From contig JBLSDH010000007.1 in assembly GCA_052315415.1 (NCBI GenBank), forward strand, positions 1 through 64,000: a stretch of 64,000 nucleotides of DNA, read 5' to 3'. This stretch comes from Cuniculiplasma sp052315415. Lineage in GTDB: Archaea; Thermoplasmatota; Thermoplasmata; Thermoplasmatales; Thermoplasmataceae. Position numbers and translations under genes: made by a program. How positions within the stretch are numbered: the stretch's first letter is position 1; the number at the start of each line of letters is the position of its first letter. A model generated the notes under the pieces. That model saw only the letters and a program-made list of their open reading frames with translations, was not told where the DNA came from and did no database searches. Positions 56,682 to 64,000 of the stretch are shown here, in pieces.

Positions 56682-57347
56682 ATGCAAGAAATTATAAAAC
56701 TTTTAAAAGATAAAACCGCACCAGTTAATTTATCCAAACTTAATGGTTTTATCAGAAGCAGACACGGAGAGGATTATTTTTCGTTTATTATAAAATCTAT
56801 ATTTCCTGATGGAATAAATGAGAAAAACATAGTAACATATAGATCGTATCCTGACGTCGATAAAGAAATTATGAATTGGACGCCTTCAAAATGGACAAAT
56901 TCTGTAGCTTATACATTTTCAGAATTTCTTGATGAGCTATCTGTATTAAAAACGCAAACAGTAGAAGATAATATACTTTGGCAAGTCGATTTAGATAATT
57001 ATGTATTTACGCCGAAGAAAAATATGGTAAACGAAATGCTATCTTTTTGGTATATATATTCAAAAGCACCAACAGAAGTTATAATGGCTACAAAAAATTC
57101 TGACGGTTTTAGTTTTGCAACATATGCTGCATCCATAGATAACGAGGCTTCATTTTACAGGGATATAGTTCTTTATATAATATTAAACCAGATAGCACCA
57201 GATAAAGCAAAGGCGTTTGGAGAATATGTTTCATTTAGAATAAGTGAGCCATTCGAGGGGTTAGAGCCAAAATTAGAACCAGACCAATTCAAAAATTTGA
57301 AAGATATAATAGATACACTTACTAAACAGGGCTATAAGGTTATTTAA
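56682..57347 (+). CDS. Unknown protein in the accessory island
   Basis: The 221-residue soluble protein is not recognised. It contains FIRSRHGEDYFSFIIKSIFP, a Trp-containing NWTPSKWTNSVAYTFSEF, and ends with a short helix-turn pattern (LKDIIDTLTKQGYKVI). Codon use is richer in A-ending codons than in the core genes. The ATG at 56682 follows GGATGAT; a TTG at 56673 is an alternative. It ends tail-to-tail with the broken primase gene. The neighbourhood of mobile and CRISPR DNA suggests foreign origin, by inference. Confidence 0.6.
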   Translation: MQEIIKLLKDKTAPVNLSKLNGFIRSRHGEDYFSFIIKSIFPDGINEKNIVTYRSYPDVDKEIMNWTPSKWTNSVAYTFSEFLDELSVLKTQTVEDNILWQVDLDNYVFTPKKNMVNEMLSFWYIYSKAPTEVIMATKNSDGFSFATYAASIDNEASFYRDIVLYIILNQIAPDKAKAFGEYVSFRISEPFEGLEPKLEPDQFKNLKDIIDTLTKQGYKVI

Positions 57348-57633
57348 AAACTGTTTCCTTAATTTTTTGCAATGTAGGATACCCGTATTCATTTCCAGAG
57401 TGTTCATAACAATATTTTATTAGTGATAAATGCTCATAACCTTTATTTGTCATTTTTATAAGCCCAGAAATTACTTTTGTTATGGATTCTTTATCCCAAC
57501 CACTACGTTTTAACCAGCCTATGATTGCAAGTGTCAAATCGTGTCTTTTTGTATCGGCATTCTGCCATAAAATATAAAGATCAGATATTACAGAATTTAT
57601 TTTTTTCTTCTGGAATACTTTTTGAATCCGTAT
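57340..57633 (-). pseudogene. C-terminal fragment of a primase-polymerase/helicase replication protein
   Basis: The open stretch reads DLYILWQNADTKRHDLTLAI, then GWLKRSGWDKESITKVISGL, and ends near GYPTLQKIKETVFK. This is the linker module found between primase-polymerase and helicase domains in plasmid and virus replication proteins (typical W..G.RH.LtLalaG.l.k.GW). It has no good start codon: the frame is entered after a stop, 10 nt past the end of the preceding primase frame and shifted by one. The expected helicase domain is missing. It is probably the shifted tail of the same broken gene. Confidence 0.65.
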
Positions 57634-57643
57634 TTATTTTCTC

Positions 57644-58204
57644 CTACACAGAGTGTTCTTGAATTTGTTTTGTAATGTCTGTTTTTAAAATATATGGTTC
57701 GAGCACTCTTTCAAGAACTGTATATTTTATACTGGCAATGGGCTTATCATTAAGATTTCCTCCATAAACTGTGCCATTTGGATGTACAGATCCTATGCCT
57801 ACAATATATCCGTGTTTTCCTTTTACGTAAGCACCGTCTAATAATGGTATATTTTCTATTGGTCTGTCTATTTTGTAAATATAATGCATATGTTCAGGCT
57901 TTCCTGTGGAATAGTGAAGTGTATCAGTAAGGCAATTCAAATCTTCCTGAATTTCTTTCGTATCTGCATCAATAAATACCACAGTCCCGTCCATAGATAC
58001 AATACCATAATTGTTTCCGTCTATTATCCAGTCTGTTATTTCTTCCGCAGAATAATTATTATCTATTTGCCATCTTTTTTCAAGGGGCTTTTTATCTCCT
58101 TTTTTTAGTTTTTTATAACTTACATTCATATCTTTAAATCTCTTCACTGTCACATTTAAGAATAAAGATATGTCTGTATTCATAACTGTTGATAAAAAAC
58201 TCAT
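57644..58204 (-). CDS. Primase-polymerase (archaeo-eukaryotic primase superfamily), truncated replication protein
   Basis: The 186-residue product has the prim-pol motifs: the metal-binding DxD in VVFIDADTKEIQ, the histidine motif STGKPEHMHYIYK, and YIVGIGSVHPNGTVYGG (family form vvaPPSvHpsG.Y). Full-length relatives on archaeal plasmids and viruses are several times longer and carry a helicase. Here the frame stops at 57644 and its continuation follows out of frame, so it is likely a relic of an integrated element. It lies 63 nt from the oldest end of the CRISPR array. Confidence 0.75.
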   Translation of the reverse strand: MSFLSTVMNTDISLFLNVTVKRFKDMNVSYKKLKKGDKKPLEKRWQIDNNYSAEEITDWIIDGNNYGIVSMDGTVVFIDADTKEIQEDLNCLTDTLHYSTGKPEHMHYIYKIDRPIENIPLLDGAYVKGKHGYIVGIGSVHPNGTVYGGNLNDKPIASIKYTVLERVLEPYILKTDITKQIQEHSV

Positions 58205-58267
58205 ATAAACATTTTTATAGTAATATTCTTTATAAAAATCAAAAAACCGTAGGCTTATTGTTTAAAG

Positions 58268-61200
58268 CTTCAATACTGACTAGTTTTTCTGAAACATCTT
58301 TGATGACCTGGAACTTGCTGAGGATGGTGATCCTCGTGCACTTCCATACTAACTAGTTTTTCTGAAACACTACAAATGTATTTGAGAAAAAGTTTGATAG
58401 TCTTCAGGACTTCCATACTAACTAGTTTTTCTGAAACTGGGCTCATTAGAAAAAATTTATAATGTGCTCAAAGAAAAAGACTTCCATACTAACTAGTTTT
58501 TCTGAAACTGGAAATGGGATTATCCATTTTCATTTGATTTTGACCTTCCATACTAACTAGTTTTTCTGAAACCAATCAGAATCAGCAATACATTGAAAAA
58601 ATTCTTGCTAACTTCCATACTAACTAGTTTTTCTGAAACTGTCAGATGGAAATGGGATTATCCCTTCTCTTTTGATTTTGATCTTCCATACTAACTAGTT
58701 TTTCTGAAACAGGGAAAGAACCCCCAAGCAGATGTCAAGGGCCCGAAGGCTTCCATACTAACTAGTTTTTCTGAAACTTGTATGACCCGGACTGTGCATA
58801 TATTCCGGAACCTATCACTTCCATACTAACTAGTTTTTCTGAAACCATTCGATTTTGAGAATTCCGTTTATCAAATGAGAAAATTTAACGGCTTCCATAC
58901 TAACTAGTTTTTCTGAAACACTTCAGAGAGATATCCCTCTCTGAAGTAAAGGAGATGCTTGTCTTCCATACTAACTAGTTTTTCTGAAACTTGGAGAAGA
59001 TTAATGAATATAAAATAGTAAGAAGTTCTGACACTTCCATACTAACTAGTTTTTCTGAAACACATGAGGTTTCCAGCTATGAGCAGAAAGACCTTAATAA
59101 GAACTCTTCCATACTAACTAGTTTTTCTGAAACAATGGGTGGGTGTTGGATGTCTTGGATAATGAAATAAACTTCCATACTAACTAGTTTTTCTGAAACT
59201 AGTGAATTGCTAAACGATATTGATAATTTGCTAAAAAGTGCTCTTCCATACTAACTAGTTTTTCTGAAACGGTAATCAGTTTAAAAAAGGTGATAAACAG
59301 TGAGGGATATCTTCCATACTAACTAGTTTTTCTGAAACAAAATGAAATTGATAAGGCTCTTGGAATAACTCACAAAAATGACTTCCATACTAACTAGTTT
59401 TTCTGAAACTTTCGTATTATAATTACATTTATTACAGACATAATACATCTTCCATACTAACTAGTTTTTCTGAAACCCATTGCAGAAACCCCCACTACCT
59501 CAGAGTAGTGGAGGGAAAACTTCCATACTAACTAGTTTTTCTGAAACTATATATGCTTAATGACACAAAAGTTCCAAGTGTAACACAGCTTCCATACTAA
59601 CTAGTTTTTCTGAAACCAACACCATGGCTTATGACATTGTTAATAAAAAGATCATTCTTCCATACTAACTAGTTTTTCTGAAACAAAAATAAAAATCTTA
59701 TTGTTAAAAAATATACAGAGAATTTGCACTTCCATACTAACTAGTTTTTCTGAAACTATTGCAAAAGATGAATATGATGGTGCCTGTATTATAACAGCTT
59801 CCATACTAACTAGTTTTTCTGAAACAAATGAGCTTTTATCCATTTCCAAAGAAAGAATAATAATGCTTCCATACTAACTAGTTTTTCTGAAACGGAGTGT
59901 GAGAAAAGAATGTTTAAAGAAGTATATAAAGAACTTCCATACTAACTAGTTTTTCTGAAACATACTCAAAAGAATGTTTTAATAGCGGATGAAATGGGGC
60001 TTGCTTCCATACTAACTAGTTTTTCTGAAACAGAAAACAGGATCAAGGAGGATCCTCTCAGGATTTTACTTCCATACTAACTAGTTTTTCTGAAACTGAA
60101 GTTTATATGTCGATGTATTCAGTCCTTGAGCACCGAACTCTTCCATACTAACTAGTTTTTCTGAAACTAGTATAGTTGAGAAAGTTAGCAATTCGGTAGA
60201 TTTAGAAAAATCTTCCATACTAACTAGTTTTTCTGAAACATTATTCCTCCTATGAGATATTGAAACAAATTATTTGTGACTTCCATACTAACTAGTTTTT
60301 CTGAAACGGGCTGGGGGCAAGACCCTAGATGATTTATACAAAAAAGTAACTTCCATACTAACTAGTTTTTCTGAAACAGCCCATTTAAAAGGTCTAAATT
60401 GAGACCCTTATTTGATTTTTCACTTCCATACTAACTAGTTTTTCTGAAACAGGAACTAAAAGAAGAATATGATAGGGTCTTAATCTTCCATACTAACTAG
60501 TTTTTCTGAAACACATCCATTGAGAATTCTAAGGGCATGCAGGTTCTCAGCACTTCCATACTAACTAGTTTTTCTGAAACCCTTTCCATACTAAGCCTTT
60601 AAAGCTTGTTTTTAAAAATGGGCTTCCATACTAACTAGTTTTTCTGAAACTTAACTATGTATTATCATAATTACTGGTATAACCAGTAAGAAACTTCCAT
60701 ACTAACTAGTTTTTCTGAAACATTGACGAAAATTGGGATGATTGGAAAAAGCAGCTTAAGACTTCCATACTAACTAGTTTTTCTGAAACATATAACTTTA
60801 AGGGGACTAAAAAATTAGGATTGATTTGTACTTCCATACTAACTAGTTTTTCTGAAACTAGACAATCAAGAAATGAAATATTAAAAACAATACAATCTAT
60901 GCTTCCATACTAACTAGTTTTTCTGAAACTCGATGTGAGTGGTATGGTTTACAGAAAACATAAAGATGTTGTCTTCCATACTAACTAGTTTTTCTGAAAC
61001 TGGCTATAATATAGCCACAGAAGTGAGTGCAGTATGGGGTCTAGAGAACACTTCCATACTAACTAGTTTTTCTGAAACCAAACTCTCACTCTTGGTTGAT
61101 TCCAAGAGAAATTTACGAGCCTCTTCCATACTAACTAGTTTTTCTGAAACCGAATTAATAGGAAAAACATTATTAATTGAAAAAACAGTCTTCCATACTA

Positions 61201-62464
61201 ACTAGTTTTTCTGAAACATAAAGGATAAGGGATTTAAAAATCCAAGCGAATTAATAGGAAAACTTCCATACTAACTAGTTTTTCTGAAACAATTTAATAC
61301 CCCCCCCACCGAAAAGTTTAAATAGTAGAAATCTTCCATACTAACTAGTTTTTCTGAAACTGGAATCACTGGCACATAGAAGAACCCTAGGAAGCAGATG
61401 CTTCCATACTAACTAGTTTTTCTGAAACACTATATAATACTGGAATACAAGAACGGAAGTCTCTTCAATTCTTCCATACTAACTAGTTTTTCTGAAACGG
61501 CTGTACATTTATCTGTTGTGAGTGCTGGATTGTATCTTCCATACTAACTAGTTTTTCTGAAACAGAACCAGATGAAGTTCTTAAAATATGGTGTATGAGA
61601 CACTTCCATACTAACTAGTTTTTCTGAAACGAATATCTAAATAATTACACAAAGAGAATATCACAAATGACTTCCATACTAACTAGTTTTTCTGAAACGA
61701 TATAAGAAGCAATAAACCAGCTGGGGGTGCAGTTATGAATATCTTCCATACTAACTAGTTTTTCTGAAACATGAGGGAACAGCTTCCCTCATGACAAAAT
61801 TAACCGGAATTGCTTCCATACTAACTAGTTTTTCTGAAACACAAACGGTGTATCTTCATTTTGTTTTGGTGTTGTTGGTCTCTTCCATACTAACTAGTTT
61901 TTCTGAAACTTTAATAGGCTTGTGAATGAAATAAAGAAATCTTTATCGGCTTCCATACTAACTAGTTTTTCTGAAACAAATCCCGATAAAGTAGTAATAT
62001 TGGAAAAATCCGATGTTCTTCCATACTAACTAGTTTTTCTGAAACTGTAAGTGAAAGTCAGACAGCAATTAATGATGGTAATTATGCACTTCCATACTAA
62101 CTAGTTTTTCTGAAACCGTAAAAAAATGGAGTGTGGAAAAAATGAAATTGATTGAGAAAAGCTTCCATACTAACTAGTTTTTCTGAAACTGTTTTAAATC
62201 AGTCAGACAGCATTAAAGAACTGAAAAGTAATTTCTTCCATACTAACTAGTTTTTCTGAAACATTTACTGAATTGCTGAATGAAATCGATAAGGCTTTTG
62301 AGACTTCCATACTAACTAGTTTTTCTGAAACAGATACTATCTATATCTAAAACATGACCCATATAGGAAGGCTTCCATACTAACTAGTTTTTCTGAAACT
62401 GGTGATCTAAATGGTCATAGATAAAGAGGTTGGCAACTTCCATACTAACTAGTTTTTCTGAAAC
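58268..62464 (-). CRISPR. CRISPR array: 61 repeats of 28 nt, 60 spacers
   Basis: The repeat on the + strand begins CTTCCATACTAACTAG and ends TTTCTGAAAC. On the minus strand it begins GTTTCAGAAAAACTAG and ends TATGGAAG, which resembles the haloarchaeal type I-B repeat as I recall it. Counting each start gave 61 repeats (58268 to 62437). Spacers run from 34 to 50 nt, most 39-44. The leftmost repeat alone is clearly degenerate (two changes), marking the old end, and cas1/cas2 with an AT-rich leader lie on the right. The array is thus transcribed leftward. No interference genes are within the window, so the subtype is not settled. Confidence 0.97.
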
Positions 62465-62659
62465 TCATTTGGAATCACAAATGAATATATTATGATTTCT
62501 TCATTCACATACGGGGTTTGATAAAATATTTGTGTTACATTATTTTGATTTTACAAATAAAAATTAAAATCAGTTTAAGACTTGGTTTTTTCTAATTTTT
62601 CAAAGCATTGACCGGTCAACCTATTTTTTAACATCAGTTTATATACCCAAGCGGGCGAC
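62465..62659 (-). promoter_or_regulatory. CRISPR leader
   Basis: This gene-free, AT-rich 195-nt stretch separates the newest repeat from cas2 and is in the place of the leader that carries the array promoter. It holds several A/T tracts and one perfect 12-bp palindrome, TTGACCGGTCAA (62608-62619), which stands out in so AT-rich a region and may bind a regulator or integration factor. The assignment rests on position and composition. Confidence 0.75.
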
Positions 62660-62920
62660 TCAAATTATATTATTTACATCCTGGTCTTGGTTACCCATCT
62701 TTACTCTCTCTATGTAACTGTTACTTTTAAGTTGGTATATGAGAACCTTATCTTTGTCTTTTATTATTTTCTTTAATCCTTTTTTAAGGCTTTCAAGTGT
62801 GGATTCCCGTATTTCACCTTCAAATACTGAATTTTGTATCCAGATTAGATATCTTTTCAGATACTTATTTACTTTTGAAACTCTTTCAACTTCAACATCA
62901 TATACAAGTATTACGTAAAT
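62660..62920 (-). CDS. cas2: CRISPR-associated Cas2, apparently starting at ATT
   Basis: The 86-codon frame has all features of Cas2, the small partner of Cas1 in spacer integration: YVILVYDVEVERVSKVNKYL with the family Asp, the RYLIWIQNSVFEGEI segment and VLIYQLKSN. No ATG, GTG or TTG lies at the family start. The codon in the normal Met position is ATT (62920-62918), and it overlaps the cas1 stop as TAATT, one base away from the common TAATG junction. AAGGAG lies 9 nt before it. Either ATT is used or the codon is mutated or misread. Confidence 0.85.
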   Translation of the reverse strand: MYVILVYDVEVERVSKVNKYLKRYLIWIQNSVFEGEIRESTLESLKKGLKKIIKDKDKVLIYQLKSNSYIERVKMGNQDQDVNNII

Positions 62921-63885
62921 TAGTCCCAGCTCCTTATAGATTTATATTTTTCTTCACCATTTATGTGTTTCATAAGTTTAACACACTCACTTCTTATAAG
63001 ATTATCATAATTTGTATACACTTTCCCTAACTTTATAGATGTATTCAGTTTGCTGTCATATTCACTTAAGAAAATCTTTCTTCCACGTTCATTAAGATAT
63101 ACCCCTCCATTCTCTTTCTTAAAATAAGAATCATCAACCATATTATTATTTAGAATCTTAGCTATTATTCTTTCAACTATCATTGGCTTAAAAACATCCG
63201 CTATATCAAGGGCAAGAGAAAAGGACCTGTCCGATGGTTCGTGAAGAAAACTGATTGCTGGATTCAGTCCAGTAGTCATTATTTTAGTAAGTACTGTAGA
63301 ATAAAGGAGAGCGTTTCCAAATGATATCATAGCATTGAGAGGGTCTTTAGGTGGATGAAATTCCCTTTTAAAGGATTCCTGATTTTTAAAAATTTTTGGA
63401 AAAGCAGAATAGTATTCACTCCAAATATTACCCTCTACACCAAGTATTGAACTTATTGTGTCCTCTTTTACCTTATATGAATTTATCCGATCAATTGTTT
63501 TATCCAGAATTCCATCTTTATTATAGTATCTGAGATTTCTCAATATTCCACTCCTAATCCCCATAACCATCTCTGCTGCAATTTTAAGTCTTTCTGAAGA
63601 ATTCATATAACATGCAGCCTGTTTTACCGTAAAATTACCAATCTCATTTCTTCCAGCGGGAATAAGAGATGACATATAGCCCCCAGACTCTCTAATAAAA
63701 TGGATACATATGTTCAGTTTTGCCAAATAGTCAAGAGCCCATGAAGAGAAACTTACCTTCCCAGTTACTATTATCTGACTTATATTAAGAACTGGAATGG
63801 ATTGTTTGAATCCATCTCCTTTGAAATAAAGGGTGTTCCCCTCCCTCTCTATTGAGCCATTTTTAGATATATAGAAGTCATACAT
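62920..63885 (-). CDS. cas1: CRISPR-associated Cas1 integrase
   Basis: The 321-residue protein inserts new spacers next to the leader. The catalytic residues are visible: Glu in LGVEGNIWSEYY, His in AISFLHEPSDRSFSLALD, and the Asp of LALDIADVFKPM. The N-terminal beta domain (about 1-75) and C-terminal helical domain have normal lengths, and no fusion is seen. It starts 2 nt after the stop of the upstream gene and joins cas2 by 1 nt. Confidence 0.95.
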   Translation of the reverse strand: MYDFYISKNGSIEREGNTLYFKGDGFKQSIPVLNISQIIVTGKVSFSSWALDYLAKLNICIHFIRESGGYMSSLIPAGRNEIGNFTVKQAACYMNSSERLKIAAEMVMGIRSGILRNLRYYNKDGILDKTIDRINSYKVKEDTISSILGVEGNIWSEYYSAFPKIFKNQESFKREFHPPKDPLNAMISFGNALLYSTVLTKIMTTGLNPAISFLHEPSDRSFSLALDIADVFKPMIVERIIAKILNNNMVDDSYFKKENGGVYLNERGRKIFLSEYDSKLNTSIKLGKVYTNYDNLIRSECVKLMKHINGEEKYKSIRSWD

Positions 63886-63887
63886 TT

Positions 63888-64000
63888 TTACCTTAGGTAA
63901 TCCAGAATGATATTGCCCAGATCAGTTGGGTATGTCCTGTTCTTGTCATATGTTATCAACCCAGAACTCTGGTATGCAGACAATTTGGCCTTTGTAAAAT
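63888..64000 (-). CDS. C-terminal fragment of the gene upstream of cas1
   Basis: Only the last 36 codons or so are in the window, reading KAKLSAYQSSGLITYDKNRT and ending in DLGNIILDYLR. The pattern (SGLI, then a basic turn, then PT-x-LG) is that of a winged-helix domain end. It does not show the cysteines expected at the end of Cas4. Close spacing to cas1 (2 nt) makes it part of the cas operon, so a CRISPR-related winged-helix protein is possible. The family is not determined. Confidence 0.5.
   Translation of the reverse strand, partial: FTKAKLSAYQSSGLITYDKNRTYPTDLGNIILDYLR

Noticed and set aside
58205..58267. Leader of the CRISPR array on the left side
   Set aside because: The left terminal repeat is the degenerate one and the gap to the prim-pol gene is only 63 nt, while the right side has a longer AT-rich stretch followed by cas2 and cas1.
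60939..61205. Open frame across four CRISPR units with a repeated SILTSFSET-type peptide
   Set aside because: It arises from the repeat sequence being open in one frame, with spacers between. It has no start signal and overlaps the array. A similar frame at 59652-59849 on the minus strand is rejected for the same reason.

Overview
The window looks like the chromosome of a Thermoplasmatales-type euryarchaeon: AT-rich, dense in genes, with DNA polymerase D large subunit, archaeal topoisomerase I, ribosomal protein L41e, a GPN-loop GTPase, an archaeal initiator tRNA-Met and a presenilin-type protease. Many first genes have a TATA-like box about 25 nt before the start codon and no leader. Internal operon genes mostly use GGTGA-type ribosome binding sites and 4-nt ATGA overlaps. 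The species call is inference.

Layout. 1-140: end of an IS256-family element. 0.25-5.3 kb: electron-transfer flavoprotein (etfBA) divergent from thiolase and two acyl-CoA dehydrogenase genes, with a palindrome between them. 5.3-12.5 kb: membrane proteins, an ABC-2 exporter, a glycosyltransferase, topA, a presenilin homologue, and the tiny L41e gene. 12.6-20.3 kb: a nine-gene anaerobic corrin-ring operon (precorrin-2 dehydrogenase, cobA, cbiC, cbiH, cbiD, cbiT, cbiL, cbiF, fused cbiG-cbiE). 20.4-23.1 kb: copper ATPase, a 46-residue YHS protein and a divergent HTH-TRASH regulator. 23.1-33.4 kb: oxidoreductase, hydrolases, a DUF211 cluster, a carotenoid enzyme, an APC permease with two ABC ATPases. 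33.5-37.9 kb: dTDP-sugar genes (rmlA, rmlD, rmlB) and a DUF47/PiT phosphate pair. 37.9-49.1 kb: two unknown genes, tRNA, trehalose synthase, superoxide dismutase, MFS transporter, GPN GTPase, PolD large subunit, CTP synthase. 49.3-54.4 kb: a second acyl-CoA block (4-hydroxybutyryl-CoA dehydratase-like protein, acyl-CoA synthetase, 3-hydroxyacyl-CoA dehydrogenase, enoyl-CoA hydratase). Together with the first block it supplies every step class of beta-oxidation.

54.4-64 kb is an accessory island: nearly 1 kb of decayed DNA, a degenerate IS256 element, an unknown gene, a broken primase-polymerase gene of plasmid/virus type, then a CRISPR array of 61 repeats and 60 spacers, an AT-rich leader, cas2, cas1 and the end of another gene. 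No interference genes lie inside the window.

The most interesting signals are in the array and in start codons. Several spacers can be read as protein and are related to each other: one pair differs only at synonymous positions, one adjacent pair overlaps by 16 nt, and one trio encodes variants of the same peptide. An unusual number of spacers contain perfect inverted repeats. Two otherwise sound genes, cbiH and cas2, have ACG and ATT exactly where their ATG should be.
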